A stretch of 64,000 nt of DNA from the NCBI RefSeq assembly GCF_019175345.1, contig NZ_CP077717.1, positions 2,327,644-2,391,643 of the forward strand, given 5' to 3'. The DNA comes from Saccharolobus shibatae B12 (GTDB taxonomy: Archaea > Thermoproteota > Thermoprotei_A > Sulfolobales > Sulfolobaceae). The translations under genes were made by a program, and so were the position numbers. Of this stretch, positions 20,877 through 30,779 are shown piece by piece; the stretch's first letter is position 1, and each line of letters starts with the position of its first letter. Below the pieces are notes generated by a model. The model ran no database searches and was not told the DNA's origin. It saw nothing but the letters and a program-made list of their open reading frames with translations.

Positions 20877-22302
20877 CTAGCTTATCTAATTCTAACTTTA
20901 TAACCTTATTTAACATGGTAGCGTACTCAAATGGAAGTTCTTTCATGATCTCATCTATGAACCCTAATACTAGCATCGAAGTCGCCTCTTTTTCATCTAT
21001 ACCCCTTGTCATTAGATAGAAGAGTTGATCCTCATTCATTCTGAATGTGTGCGCTTCATGTCCTACGTCTGCGTCTTCCTCTAACACTTGATTATGTGGA
21101 TACGTGTAGGCTTTAGTTTTATCATCAAGCATTAGAGAGTCGCACTTCACAAATGCCTTAGAACCTACTGCCCCTTTATTTACTTTAATTAATCCTCTAT
21201 ATACGTTAACACCACCATTGAAACCAATATTTTTGTTTACCACTTTGCTCTTAGTATAAGGTGCAGCATGGATCATTTTCGAACCACTATCTTTCCACTC
21301 ACCCTCTCCACTGGTCATTGTAACTACTAAACTGGTTGATGAAGCGTTCTTCCCTCTAAGGATAGTTGACGGGTATACAAAACTGTACTTGGAACCTAAT
21401 GATCCTTCAACCCATTCCACAGTCGAATTTTCGTCAGCCCATGCTCTCTTATTATTGAAATTAATCACGTTTTTGCTCCAGTTCTGGATTGTAGTGAACT
21501 TTATGTAAGCGTTCTTTTTTGCGTATAATTCTACCATACCATCATGGAATGAGTATTTCTTAAGTTGTGGTGCTGTACAGCCTTCAATAAAGTGGATATA
21601 CGATCCCTCGTCAGCTATTAGTAGAGTGTGCTCAAACTGTCCTTCAAGCTCCGATCCTATTACGAAGAATCCTTCTACTGGTGTTGTTATCTTCACATTC
21701 TTTGGAACGTATACGAATACACCCCCACTCCATAATGCGCCATGTAAAGCAGCAAACTTGTGATCAGAGGCTGGAAATATCTTCATAAAGTACTCCTTCA
21801 TAAGGTCCGGATATTTATTCACAGCTTCATCTATTGGTAGCATTACTACTCCTTTTTTCATTAGTTCAACTTTAACGTTAGAGTAAATTGGTTCTGATTC
21901 TAATACTGCTACAAGACCTCCTAGGAACTTTTTCTCACTTTCAGGTATACCTAATTCATCGTAATATTTTCTTATTTCTGGTGGTAGCTCTTCCCAGCTT
22001 TGGGCTTTATCGACACCAGGCTTAACGTAAAGTTCTAATGCTGAAATGTCTAAACTTGATAAAACGTCTGGTAACCAATTTGGCGTAGGTAATTTTTCGA
22101 ATAATTCTAAGCCCTTTAATCTTAATTTTAACATCCATTCTGGTTCTTTCTTTATTCTGGAAATTTCCTCTATCGTAGATCTGCTTAATCCCGATTCTAC
22201 TATTCTTCTATGAAATTCTAACTGGTTAAGTTTATTGTACTTGGCGTCTATAGTAGCGTTTATTATTTCATGAAGATCTAATGATATTTTATCTTCTTGC
22301 AT
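20863..22302 (-). CDS. sufB: Fe-S cluster assembly protein SufB
   Basis: The main scaffold of the SUF machinery, 479 residues, full length. Clear family segments are AALHGALWSGGVFVYVPKNV, EGCTAPQLKKYSFHDG with the conserved Cys, TTIQNWSKNVINFNNKRA, and the C-terminal HEAHTFRMNEDQLFYLMTRG. It is expected to bind SufC and form a SufBC2D complex with the downstream sufD product. It starts at ATG 22302, with a 65-base gap after sufC that contains only AT-rich sequence. Confidence 0.95.
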   Translation of the reverse strand: MQEDKISLDLHEIINATIDAKYNKLNQLEFHRRIVESGLSRSTIEEISRIKKEPEWMLKLRLKGLELFEKLPTPNWLPDVLSSLDISALELYVKPGVDKAQSWEELPPEIRKYYDELGIPESEKKFLGGLVAVLESEPIYSNVKVELMKKGVVMLPIDEAVNKYPDLMKEYFMKIFPASDHKFAALHGALWSGGVFVYVPKNVKITTPVEGFFVIGSELEGQFEHTLLIADEGSYIHFIEGCTAPQLKKYSFHDGMVELYAKKNAYIKFTTIQNWSKNVINFNNKRAWADENSTVEWVEGSLGSKYSFVYPSTILRGKNASSTSLVVTMTSGEGEWKDSGSKMIHAAPYTKSKVVNKNIGFNGGVNVYRGLIKVNKGAVGSKAFVKCDSLMLDDKTKAYTYPHNQVLEEDADVGHEAHTFRMNEDQLFYLMTRGIDEKEATSMLVLGFIDEIMKELPFEYATMLNKVIKLELDKLGAVA

Positions 22303-22367
22303 ACTTATAACCTATTCTTTAACTCTGTTAAAGATGAATATAAGTCTATCTTTAATAAAAAATAAAC

Positions 22368-23114
22368 TTATGAATTCCTCTCTAGGACTGCTTCATATCC
22401 TTTTTCGTCAATTAATTTGGCTAGTTCCATTCCTCCTTCCGCTATAATCTTCCCCCTATACAATACGTGAACTTTATCTGCACTTATGTGATCTAAAATT
22501 CTCCTATAATGGGTTATTATTAGATAGCCAACATTTAATTCATTCTTAAGCTTATTTATAAAATACGAAATCATTCTAAGTCCATCAACGTCCACACCAG
22601 AATCTGGTTCATCTAAAATAGCTATCTTAGGCTTTAATAGAAGCATTTGTAGTATTTCTACCCTCTTCTTTTCACCACCACTAAAGCCTTCAAACACTCC
22701 CCTATTCAATAAAGAATCTGCTATTCCAACTTCTTTGCTAATATTTTTAACTTTTGATATTACCTCCATTACTGAAGCGTTAGCACCACTTACCTTATTG
22801 TACTCTGCAACTAAAAGTGTCGATAACCTAACTCCGGCAATTTCTATCGGATTTTGAAAGGCCAAGAAAAGACCTCTTTTAGCTTTCTCATGAGGTTCTA
22901 AATTAGTTATATCCTCACCATCTAATGTTATCCTTCCCTTAGTAATTTTATATTTGGGATGTCCCATTAACGCCAAGGACAATGAAGTCTTACCGCTCCC
23001 GTTTGGACCCATTAATGCATGTATTTCTCCGCTCTTAACTTCAAGATTTATACCTCTAAGTATTTCTTTGCCTTCAACCTCTACATGTAAATCCTCTATT
23101 TTTAACGTTACCAT
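22368..23114 (-). CDS. sufC: Fe-S cluster assembly ATPase SufC
   Basis: The ABC-type ATPase of the SUF system, 248 residues. Walker A is MGPNGSGKTSL (about 35-45), the signature is FSGGEKKRVEILQML, Walker B is PKIAILDEPDSGVDVDG, and the switch histidine is in IITHYRRIL. SufC drives conformational change of SufB/SufD during cluster assembly. It begins 16 bases after the AbrB/PhoU-like gene on the same strand, so the two are probably co-transcribed. Confidence 0.95.
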   Translation of the reverse strand: MVTLKIEDLHVEVEGKEILRGINLEVKSGEIHALMGPNGSGKTSLSLALMGHPKYKITKGRITLDGEDITNLEPHEKAKRGLFLAFQNPIEIAGVRLSTLLVAEYNKVSGANASVMEVISKVKNISKEVGIADSLLNRGVFEGFSGGEKKRVEILQMLLLKPKIAILDEPDSGVDVDGLRMISYFINKLKNELNVGYLIITHYRRILDHISADKVHVLYRGKIIAEGGMELAKLIDEKGYEAVLERNS

Positions 23115-23130
23115 ACTCTATCCTCTCCTT

Positions 23131-24132
23131 TTACGCCGTTAAATCTTTTTCTATCCAAGGTAAGTCCTCTAAGAAAATCCCACACATGGAATTGTTTAGA
23201 GCATTTTCTAATAGATTTACTAAATCTTCTAAATACAAATTAAATGAGCTCGGTAAGGAATCCTTGATTTTTAAGAGATTTTGTCTTATTTGCGATATTA
23301 GATTGAATCCATTTGATATTCTTTTTACACTAGGGAATAGGACGCTCATCACTATCTCATCTAATACATCATTTATACTAGTGAAAATCGATTTTAACGT
23401 ATCTGTCTGGCTCGGGCTAACATCAAAGTTACCTCTAAGTTCAGAAATCTTTGACACTACATAATCTATATTTATCAAAATAGATATATTCAATAAAATA
23501 AATGAATTCCTATAATATTCCGTACTACTGGATTGATACTTATTTCCTATTATTCTCCTAAGTAACATCAAATATATTTTCCTTAAATCGTCATTATTAG
23601 TTATACCGATTTGATGGGTTGTATTAAAATTAGTTAGAAACTTGGATACTTCGTCAATTCTTTTTGAGATAATATTTAATATACGTCTCAGTAAGGATTC
23701 AACTCCGACTTTCTCTGTATCTAGTAAACACTCTAATTTGATTTTTTTCTCGGAATTCTCAACGACTTCTGCTCCAACTAGATGTTTAGATATGTAGAGA
23801 ACATCTTCGAAATCCTTTTTAGTGAAATCTTTCTTTGTTTCAAAAACTATTTCATCGAATCCCAAAATGTATAGACATGGAATTATATTAATTAATGGCT
23901 GTTTTAACGAGTCTGCATCAACTAATATTGTCTTTTTCCCTGCGTTAGACTTAGCTTTCTCTGCTATTAGCCTTAAACTACCATCATCCAAGGCCTCAAG
24001 AATTACCTTGTCACCCGGCTTTATGCTCCATTTATTTATCCATTTTTTTGGAAGTGTGATAAATAATGATGAAGAACCTAATTTCTGGACTTTTCTAGTC
24101 TCTATATCCCTGGCTATTTTTTCCTCACTCAA
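23131..24132 (-). CDS. AbrB-domain plus PhoU-like regulator
   Basis: A 333-residue two-part protein. Residues 10-55 are a SpoVT/AbrB swapped-hairpin DNA-binding domain (TRKVQKLGSSSLFITLPKKW, GDKVILEALDDG). The remainder is helical and PhoU-like (VESLLRRILNIISKRIDEVS and later helices). Such fusions are annotated as phosphate uptake regulators in archaea. No phosphate transporter is nearby; instead it sits 16 bases ahead of sufC. A role in metal, iron or Suf regulation is conceivable but only inferred. Confidence 0.75.
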   Translation of the reverse strand: MSEEKIARDIETRKVQKLGSSSLFITLPKKWINKWSIKPGDKVILEALDDGSLRLIAEKAKSNAGKKTILVDADSLKQPLINIIPCLYILGFDEIVFETKKDFTKKDFEDVLYISKHLVGAEVVENSEKKIKLECLLDTEKVGVESLLRRILNIISKRIDEVSKFLTNFNTTHQIGITNNDDLRKIYLMLLRRIIGNKYQSSSTEYYRNSFILLNISILINIDYVVSKISELRGNFDVSPSQTDTLKSIFTSINDVLDEIVMSVLFPSVKRISNGFNLISQIRQNLLKIKDSLPSSFNLYLEDLVNLLENALNNSMCGIFLEDLPWIEKDLTA

Positions 24133-24204
24133 AAGTAGTCCCTCTATATTATTTTCTTAAACAGTGTTTATAAAAGTCTTTCAAACTCTTAGAAAAGCTA
24201 ATAC

Positions 24205-24576
24205 TTAATCTTTTCTACGCTTTACAGTAATTTTAACTAACCATTTTACTCTTGTAACAGATAAACTGTCAATATCAGCATCTTCTGGTACCTTTACATT
24301 TAGAACATACTCCTTATTACTCTTATCTTTACAACTGATTTTTAGACTATTATTGTTTTCAACTTTTACATATATTGTAGATATGTCAACATTAGGAATG
24401 TCGATCAAATAGTAATAGAAATCCTCAGATTCATAAAAGGAATATAGGGGAACGTTGTATTTTTCAATTTCCTCTTTAATTTCGCTCTCTATCCTTCGGA
24501 ACTCTTTCTCCATCCTGCTTATTTCCTTTTCTATCATTGACTTTACCATATCATATAAGTCCTTGTATGCAGGCAT
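24205..24576 (-). CDS. Hsp20/alpha-crystallin-like small protein
   Basis: A 123-residue protein with a charged helical N-terminus (residues 5-40) and a C-terminal beta domain (residues 45-118). The latter resembles the Hsp20/CS fold: FYYYLIDIPNVDISTIYVKV, then SLKISCK, then EYVLNVKVPEDADIDS. Similarity is moderate, and there is no clear I-x-I tail after the domain, so chaperone activity is a guess. It follows the PAC2-family gene by 6 bases, probably in the gcvT-gcvH-PAC2 operon. Confidence 0.6.
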   Translation of the reverse strand: MPAYKDLYDMVKSMIEKEISRMEKEFRRIESEIKEEIEKYNVPLYSFYESEDFYYYLIDIPNVDISTIYVKVENNNSLKISCKDKSNKEYVLNVKVPEDADIDSLSVTRVKWLVKITVKRRKD

Positions 24577-24582
24577 TGAAGG

Positions 24583-25338
24583 TCACGCATATGTGTATGG
24601 ACGCAATCCAGAGTAGTTTGGGAGTTCTTGTCTTGTCTGTTGCATCAAGCCCTTAATTCTTACTCTAATTTCCTCTGCTTCTTTAAGTAAGGAAGAAGTA
24701 TCAACTTTAAATCCTAACATCTTAGATAATATATCTAAGGCTACTGCAGCTGCTTCGGGATCAGGCAAATCTAGAAATGATTCAACTACTATAACCAAAT
24801 TTCTGATAAACTTTTTAGCAGATTCGAATAAAATAGGAGCATAGGGCCCAGTTACGTAACCTTCTACAAATTTCTTCATTAAATTCAAACTATCTAACTC
24901 TTTAGCGAAATCCTCAGAACTAACCACCCAATAGGGAGTTGGCTTCTCTAACTCTAATCTATTTGGCACTGGGACTCCGGTTATCGATATTATCGTCTGT
25001 ATCCCATATTTCTCTGCATAGTCTACAACTAAATTTGCCAAATGATGTATACTATTTGCTGGGATTGCAACCCAAGAATGAAGTAAAAGGAAGTTATCAT
25101 AGTGATATAAACGTATAGGTGACTTAGCTACTCCGTTAACTACATGAGAAATGGGGGGCAAATATTTGTGTGAGTAAATTTCTCCATATTCTTTTAAATT
25201 TAGAGAATTAATCAAAAATTCTCCAGATATACTACCCACTAAGCCAGCATCTGGTAAGCTCACTAATAAATACGATGGTCTACCTATCTGAGGAACATAT
25301 CTTTCCCTAATTTCAAACGCTTCACTCAATTCATCCAC
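24583..25338 (-). CDS. PAC2 family proteasome-assembly-chaperone-like protein
   Basis: A 251-residue protein of the archaeal PAC2 family (COG2047), related to proteasome assembly chaperones. Family features visible are the N-terminal [20 protein letters not shown], the central [13 protein letters not shown] and [14 protein letters not shown], and the C-terminal helical part. A C-terminal hydrophobic-tyrosine tail (LRPYTYA) is present; HbYX-like tails in this family can dock on the proteasome, but this exact ending needs testing. It starts at GTG 25338 and overlaps gcvH by 8 bases. Confidence 0.8.
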   Translation of the reverse strand: MDELSEAFEIRERYVPQIGRPSYLLVSLPDAGLVGSISGEFLINSLNLKEYGEIYSHKYLPPISHVVNGVAKSPIRLYHYDNFLLLHSWVAIPANSIHHLANLVVDYAEKYGIQTIISITGVPVPNRLELEKPTPYWVVSSEDFAKELDSLNLMKKFVEGYVTGPYAPILFESAKKFIRNLVIVVESFLDLPDPEAAAVALDILSKMLGFKVDTSSLLKEAEEIRVRIKGLMQQTRQELPNYSGLRPYTYA

Positions 25339-25744
25339 CCTTTATTTTTTCAATATATTTTTCTGGGCTAAGTAGTTTTTCCTTTTCCTCTGATAGTTTA
25401 GACGCCTTTAACTTGAAAATCCAGCCTTCACCATAAGGATCCTTATTTATTATCTCTGGATGCTCAAGTAATTTATTGTTTACCTCAACTATTATCCCAC
25501 TTAACGGAGAGAAAATATCTGCTGCAGCTTTTACAGATTCTATAACTCCCACAGATTCTCCTGCCTTCACCTCTTTCTGCAGCTGAGGTAATTCAATTCC
25601 TACTATATCTCTTAACTTCTTTTGCGCATAATCAGTTATTCCAACCACCACCACGTTATCGTTGGAAAGTACTACCCATTCATCAGTCTCCGTATATAAT
25701 CTATCTGTCAAAACTACATATCTACCTACTTTCATCTCATTCAT
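25331..25744 (-). CDS. gcvH: Glycine cleavage system H protein
   Basis: The lipoyl carrier that shuttles the aminomethyl group between P, T and L proteins. The lipoylated lysine is K72 in [19 protein letters not shown], and the C-terminal [11 protein letters not shown] is conserved. I keep ATG 25744 (137 residues) because AGGTGA lies seven bases before it. It follows gcvT by 11 bases and overlaps the PAC2 gene by 8. Confidence 0.95.
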   Translation of the reverse strand: MNEMKVGRYVVLTDRLYTETDEWVVLSNDNVVVVGITDYAQKKLRDIVGIELPQLQKEVKAGESVGVIESVKAAADIFSPLSGIIVEVNNKLLEHPEIINKDPYGEGWIFKLKASKLSEEKEKLLSPEKYIEKIKGG

Positions 25745-25755
25745 ATAATATTCAC

Positions 25756-26796
25756 CTAGATAAATGGAAACTCGTCAATTTTTATATCATACTGTTTACT
25801 TCTAATTTCCACTGCAAGATTATAGCCTAGATAGAAGTACTTGGGATTTACATAACCCATACCTATAACTCTATTTAAGTAAGGAGAAAAAGTGCTACTC
25901 GTCACATATCCTGCCTCATTTCCAAGTGAATATATCTTAGATAGGTGCCTAGGTATAATCCTCTCGCCTTTTTTCATCTTAAAGCCTATCCTAACTTTCT
26001 CGATACCACTCTTTATACGTTCAACTAAGCTATCTTTTCCTATGAAATCCTTTTCCAGCGAGAAAACCCAATATCTTGCTTCAACCGGAGTAATGGTCTC
26101 ATCAATATCTTCTCCATAAAGAACAAACCCCATCTCTTGCCTTAAACTGTCTCTTGCAATCAAACCAGCAGGCTTTATTCCGATTTTCACTAAATCCATA
26201 ATTAGTTGTCTGCCAATATCTAATGTAACCCAAACTTCTAACCCATTCTCACCTGTCCATCCAGATTTGCTAACTAAAAAAACGTCATATCCCATAAATT
26301 TAGTATTAAGCTTAAATTCTAATGGTTTTAATTCATTTTTACCTAAAATTTCTTCTAATTTCCTACCTTGAATAGCAATCATGCCGTATTTGAATGTTAA
26401 ATCTTCTACATCCAAATTTGAATTGGATTTTATCCAATTTACAATTTTCTCTCTATTTATTGCATTCGTTACAATTAACCATTCATTTTCAGATACTTTA
26501 TAAACCATTACATCATCTTTAAAGCCAGCCTTATCGTTCAAAAATGCAGTAGGCCCTATCATATTTCCAGAATTCGTCTTGCTAACTTCCTTAGCTACTA
26601 ACATTTCAAACTCCTTTGGATTACCTTTAACTCTTAGTCTGCCCATATGAGATAAATTGAAAAACGCTACTGAACTTCTCACACTCATATGCTCTTCTGC
26701 ATAACTGGTGAAGTTCATTGGCATTTCCCAGCCAGCGAATTCTCCAAAATTAGCTCTCAACTTTTCCTCAAGGTCATGGAAAGGTGAAACAAACAT
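25756..26796 (-). CDS. gcvT: Aminomethyltransferase (glycine cleavage T protein)
   Basis: Transfers the methylene group from H-protein-bound aminomethyl to tetrahydrofolate (or the archaeal pterin) and releases ammonia. The 346-residue protein has the family start ([21 protein letters not shown]), the [22 protein letters not shown] segment, and [12 protein letters not shown] with [20 protein letters not shown] near the substrate site. It is divergent from gcvPA with a 34-base gap, which must contain both promoters. Confidence 0.95.
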   Translation of the reverse strand: MFVSPFHDLEEKLRANFGEFAGWEMPMNFTSYAEEHMSVRSSVAFFNLSHMGRLRVKGNPKEFEMLVAKEVSKTNSGNMIGPTAFLNDKAGFKDDVMVYKVSENEWLIVTNAINREKIVNWIKSNSNLDVEDLTFKYGMIAIQGRKLEEILGKNELKPLEFKLNTKFMGYDVFLVSKSGWTGENGLEVWVTLDIGRQLIMDLVKIGIKPAGLIARDSLRQEMGFVLYGEDIDETITPVEARYWVFSLEKDFIGKDSLVERIKSGIEKVRIGFKMKKGERIIPRHLSKIYSLGNEAGYVTSSTFSPYLNRVIGMGYVNPKYFYLGYNLAVEIRSKQYDIKIDEFPFI

Positions 26797-26830
26797 ATAT
26801 TAAAAATGTCTTAAAGTTGTATTAAGGCTT

Positions 26831-28198
26831 ATGTATAAGCATCCTTGGCTTCCAAACCTAGACCTAATAGATGAGATGCTGAAAGAGATAGGAGTAAACT
26901 CCCTTGACGAATTGTTTAACGATATACCGGCTGAAATCAAAATAAATAGATTATTGAACGTAGCAAAAGGCAAACCACTATCAGAATATGAAATTGAAAA
27001 AGAAATCAATGAAAAAGTGAAGAAGAACGTAGAGCTAGAAGCGCCACCTTTTATTGGAGCTGGTATTTGTCCCCATTACATCCCTAATGTCGTGAAATTT
27101 ATCATAGGTAGATCAGAGTTTTATACATCATATACTCCGTATCAACCAGAAATTTCTCAAGGCCTATTACAAGCATTGTTTGAATATCAAAGTTTAATGG
27201 CTGAGCTACTAGACATGGATGTAGTTAACGCTTCAATGTATGATTGGGGTTCAGCTTTAGCTGAGGCCGTTCTAATGGCTAATAGAATAAATGGGAAAAA
27301 GACTGTATTGGTCCCTGAAAATGCTAACCCGTTTCATAAAGAAGTACTAAGAACATGGATTCAAGGAAAGGGGATAAAAATAGAGGAAGTTAAATATGAC
27401 AAGAATTATGGCGAACTTGATTTAGAGGATCTGGAGAAGAAATCTAATATCGATGACATATCTGCAATATATATACAACAACCAAATTTCTTTGGGATCT
27501 TTGAAAGTAATATTGAACATGTAATTGATGTTGCTAAACATAAAAGAGCATTAAGTATTGTAGGAGTTAATCCACTTTCACTTGGTCTAATAAAGCCACC
27601 TGGAAGCTACGAAGCTGATATAGTTGTAGGTGATGGTCAAGAATTAGGGCTTCCATTGAATTTTGGAGGACCTTTAATGGGAGTATTTGCAGTAAGATGG
27701 GATATGAGTTTGGTAAGACAAATGCCAGGTAGAATAGTGGGAATTACAAAAGACATAAATGGCAAAATGGGATTTACGCTAATTCTTCAAACTAGGGAAC
27801 AATTCATCAAGAGGGAAAAGGCAACATCTAACATAACTACAAACGAAGCCTTACTTGCTATAGCTAATGCCGTCTATTTAAGCTTGTTAGGAAAAGAGGG
27901 AATGAGAGAGCTTGCAGAAGAGATTTACTTCAGAAGTCACTACGCTGCTAAAAAGTTGACTGAAATAGATAACGTAAGCATGCAATTTAGGTCGGACTTT
28001 TTTGAGGAATTTGCAATTAGATTTCCTATAGACTATGATAAAATAAGTAACAAACTAAAAGAAAGAAAACTACAAGGGGGACTAAAATTGTCCGATTATA
28101 CATCTCTCTTTTGTGTAACTGAAGTTCATGATAAGAAGTCAATAGATCTATTAGTATCAACGATACAAGAGGTGATAAATGGTGTGGAGACAAGCTAA
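26831..28198 (+). CDS. gcvPA: Glycine dehydrogenase (decarboxylating) subunit 1
   Basis: The N-terminal half of P protein, encoded separately in archaea, 455 residues. Family segments include PFIGAGICPHYIPN, EFYTSYTPYQPEISQGLLQ, and the YDWGSALAEAVLMA region. It forms a complex with subunit 2, which carries the pyridoxal phosphate. Its 3' end overlaps gcvPB by 20 bases in another frame, so the two are coupled. Confidence 0.95.
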   Translation: MYKHPWLPNLDLIDEMLKEIGVNSLDELFNDIPAEIKINRLLNVAKGKPLSEYEIEKEINEKVKKNVELEAPPFIGAGICPHYIPNVVKFIIGRSEFYTSYTPYQPEISQGLLQALFEYQSLMAELLDMDVVNASMYDWGSALAEAVLMANRINGKKTVLVPENANPFHKEVLRTWIQGKGIKIEEVKYDKNYGELDLEDLEKKSNIDDISAIYIQQPNFFGIFESNIEHVIDVAKHKRALSIVGVNPLSLGLIKPPGSYEADIVVGDGQELGLPLNFGGPLMGVFAVRWDMSLVRQMPGRIVGITKDINGKMGFTLILQTREQFIKREKATSNITTNEALLAIANAVYLSLLGKEGMRELAEEIYFRSHYAAKKLTEIDNVSMQFRSDFFEEFAIRFPIDYDKISNKLKERKLQGGLKLSDYTSLFCVTEVHDKKSIDLLVSTIQEVINGVETS

Positions 28199-29708
28199 AT
28201 GGAACGAGCCTTTAATATTTGAGCTAAACAATAGTGGTGCAACTAGACAAGGTCTCTTGATAAATAAGGATGATGATATAAGAAGCGAGATAAAGGAAAT
28301 GAAAATACCTAAAAATCTACTGAGGGAGAATGGACCGAATCTGCCTAGTTTAAGCGAGCTAGAGGTAGTAAGACACTTCATCAGATTATCTCAGATGAAT
28401 TTTGGCGTAGATGTTGGAATTATGCCATTAGGTTCATGTACAATGAAATATAATCCAAAAATTGAGGAAAAAGCTACGGCGATTACGGAATCACATCACC
28501 CTTTAGAAGATGAGGATCATGTTCAAGGAATACTAGAGATGATTTACGAACTTCAGAATTGGTTTAGTGAAATAACTGGTATGGATGAATGTAGCTTACA
28601 AGTACCTGCTGGATCTGCTGGTGAGTTCGCTGGAGTACTAATGATTAAAAAGTATCATGAGGATCACAATCGAAATTATAAAGATACAATGCTAGTCGCA
28701 GATACTGCTCACGGAACTAATCCTGCAAGTGCTGCAATGGCTGGATACAAGGTTATGTATGTGAAATCAAATGGAGAAGGGCTTGTGGATATGGACATCT
28801 TAAGAGAGATCGTAAATGATAAAACTGCAGGTTTTATGCTAACCAATCCAAATACGTTAGGATTATTTGAAGAGAATATCCTGGAAATCTCTAAGATAAT
28901 ACATTCTGCAAATGCAATACTATACTATGATGGAGCTAATTTAAATGGAGTATTAGGTATTGCGAGACCAGGGGATATGGGATTTGATATTGTGCATTTA
29001 AATCTACATAAGACATTCGCTGTTCCACATGGAGGAGGTGGACCTGGAGCTGGAGCAATTTGTGCAAAGGGTGAACTTGTTAATTACCTCCCATATCCAA
29101 TGGTAGAGAAAGTAAATGGAAAGTATAGATTAAGTAAGATTCCGAAGAATAGTGTTGGTAAGATAGCTACATTTTACGGTAATGTGGGTAATTTAGCGCG
29201 TAGTTTCGCATACCTATTAGGATTAGGACCCCAAGGTGTTCAAATGGTAGGAAAAATGAGCACTTTGGCAACCAATTATCTCATAGCTAAGTTAAGAGAC
29301 GTTAAAGAGCTAGAGTTGATTGCACCAAATAGACATAGAAAACATGAGGTAGTATTCAGCGTGAAACAGTTATTGGAAAATTATGGAGTAAGCGCTAACG
29401 ATGTTGCCAAAGCCTTACTTGATAGCGGATTTTACGCTCCAACTATATACTTCCCACCGATTATCGAAGAAGCGTTAATGATAGAACCCACGGAAACAGA
29501 GAGTAAAGAAACTTTAGATATGTTTGCTGAAGCTCTCAAAAACATCGTAGAAGATGCTAAAAGAAACCCAGAACAACTTCTAAAAAGTCCTAGTAATACA
29601 AGTATTGCAAGATTAGATCAAGCTTATGCTAATCACCCTTCTACTATAACGCCAACGTATAGAGTGTTAAGGCTGAGGAAGATGGGTAAAATAAATTACC
29701 TTAAATAA
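28179..29708 (+). CDS. gcvPB: Glycine dehydrogenase (decarboxylating) subunit 2
   Basis: The PLP-bearing half of P protein, 509 residues. The PLP lysine lies in VHLNLHKTFAVPHGGGGPGA, preceded by YYDGANLNG. GSCTMKYNPK and DTAHGTNPASAAMAGYK are strong family signatures. Together with GcvPA, GcvT and GcvH encoded alongside, only the dihydrolipoamide dehydrogenase (L protein) is missing from this window. It is convergent with the signal peptidase gene (8-base overlap). Confidence 0.95.
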   Translation: MVWRQAKWNEPLIFELNNSGATRQGLLINKDDDIRSEIKEMKIPKNLLRENGPNLPSLSELEVVRHFIRLSQMNFGVDVGIMPLGSCTMKYNPKIEEKATAITESHHPLEDEDHVQGILEMIYELQNWFSEITGMDECSLQVPAGSAGEFAGVLMIKKYHEDHNRNYKDTMLVADTAHGTNPASAAMAGYKVMYVKSNGEGLVDMDILREIVNDKTAGFMLTNPNTLGLFEENILEISKIIHSANAILYYDGANLNGVLGIARPGDMGFDIVHLNLHKTFAVPHGGGGPGAGAICAKGELVNYLPYPMVEKVNGKYRLSKIPKNSVGKIATFYGNVGNLARSFAYLLGLGPQGVQMVGKMSTLATNYLIAKLRDVKELELIAPNRHRKHEVVFSVKQLLENYGVSANDVAKALLDSGFYAPTIYFPPIIEEALMIEPTETESKETLDMFAEALKNIVEDAKRNPEQLLKSPSNTSIARLDQAYANHPSTITPTYRVLRLRKMGKINYLK

Positions 29709-30126
29709 TAGATGAGAAAAGTATGGATATGTATCCAAGATAAGGTATTGAAAATGTAAAATTACCAAACTCTATTATCTTCCCTACCACTAAATTTTTC
29801 GGTATACCACTAGCTGGTTCTAGTCCGATCCTATTATCTGGTATCGGATTAGTTATTTTGTCTACACCTTGAGTAATATAATAACCATTATCTGTGGCTA
29901 TTACTCTGTGAATTACGTAGTTATTAAAATATGGAGATTTATATATTATCACATTACCTACATTAATGGAAATTGGTTTAACGTAAAAAGTTAATGCACC
30001 ATTTTGAAATACGGGATACATTGAAACTCCTTCTACGCTCGCACTTTGTACGATGTTAGAAAACATTAAAATATATATCAATGCAATAAATAAAATAATG
30101 ATTATATCACTCTTCTTCATCTTCAT
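29701..30126 (-). CDS. Signal peptidase I, archaeal/ER (Sec11) type
   Basis: A membrane serine protease that removes Sec signal peptides. The 141-residue protein has an N-terminal membrane anchor (residues 7-27), nucleophile S35 in VEGVSMYPVF, H73 in VIHRVIA (His replaces the bacterial Lys, as in archaea and the ER), and D97 in PDNRIG. A C-terminal hydrophobic stretch is present. The start overlaps the acidic tail of the upstream zinc-ribbon gene by 20 bases; ATG 30120 is an alternative. Confidence 0.85.
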   Translation of the reverse strand: MKMKKSDIIIILFIALIYILMFSNIVQSASVEGVSMYPVFQNGALTFYVKPISINVGNVIIYKSPYFNNYVIHRVIATDNGYYITQGVDKITNPIPDNRIGLEPASGIPKNLVVGKIIEFGNFTFSIPYLGYISILFSSII

Positions 30127-30436
30127 CTAAATCACTTAAGTCTAATTCTATAACCTCCCCTTCATTAGCTTTTTCCTCAGAATCCTTAGATTCTATTTTC
30201 TTAACGCCCTTCTTACCTTCAATCTCTACTGAAGAACCTCCTGCCTTTATCTTAGACACCACAGATTTCCATTTATGGCCACAATTCGGACAAACAAAAG
30301 AACCCATAACTGTTATTGTAATCCTGCCGTAAGAATCTGGAAGAGGTGAAACTAGTTGCCATGTTTTCTGTGCCTTCTCTACCTTTGTCCCACAATTTGG
30401 ACAAACGTATGGGTCAATTTGTTTCTTTTTTGGCAT
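30107..30436 (-). CDS. Two-CPxCG zinc-ribbon protein with acidic tail
   Basis: A 109-residue protein. C12-x2-C15 (VCPNCGTKVEKAQ) and C49-x2-C52 (FVCPNCGHKWKS) form one zinc ribbon around a beta-rich insert. A charged linker follows, then a strongly acidic tail (ELDLSDLDEDEEE). I do not know a function. The ribbon resembles TFS/Rpb9-like and ribosomal ribbons, and the acidic tail might contact basic proteins. It overlaps signal peptidase (20 bases) and follows a small membrane protein gene by 5 bases. Confidence 0.65.
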   Translation of the reverse strand: MPKKKQIDPYVCPNCGTKVEKAQKTWQLVSPLPDSYGRITITVMGSFVCPNCGHKWKSVVSKIKAGGSSVEIEGKKGVKKIESKDSEEKANEGEVIELDLSDLDEDEEE

Positions 30437-30441
30437 CAGTT

Positions 30442-30750
30442 CTATAATCCAGTTAAAGGATTAATAAATATCTGTATAATTACTGCCATAAATAAGAACG
30501 TAACTCCTGAGTATATAATTCTAAACCTCCCTTTATAAACAATAAATAAATTAATGCATAAAGACATCAAAACCAGCAGTGTAATTAAAACAGAAGGTGA
30601 GTATATTAAACCTACCAGATGAGGTGCTAAAGACCATGCAACTAGAAATAGTCGTTCGTTACTTATTTTATCTTTTAAAAATCTAGAGAAAATGAGGGAA
30701 AGTAAACCATATGCTAAAAACACTATCGAGGCCATGCTAGGAGTTAACAT
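30442..30750 (-). CDS. Small multi-pass membrane protein, 102 aa
   Basis: I do not recognise it. The 102 residues form three or four hydrophobic segments, beginning SMASIVFLAYGLLSLIF and ending FLFMAVIIQIFINPL, with few charges between. It is divergent from enolase (29-base gap) and upstream of the zinc-ribbon and signal peptidase genes, so it may belong to a small secretion or membrane operon. Function unknown. Confidence 0.55.
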   Translation of the reverse strand: MLTPSMASIVFLAYGLLSLIFSRFLKDKISNERLFLVAWSLAPHLVGLIYSPSVLITLLVLMSLCINLFIVYKGRFRIIYSGVTFLFMAVIIQIFINPLTGL

Positions 30751-30779
30751 TTAATTATTGCTAATTCACTTCAGTAAAT

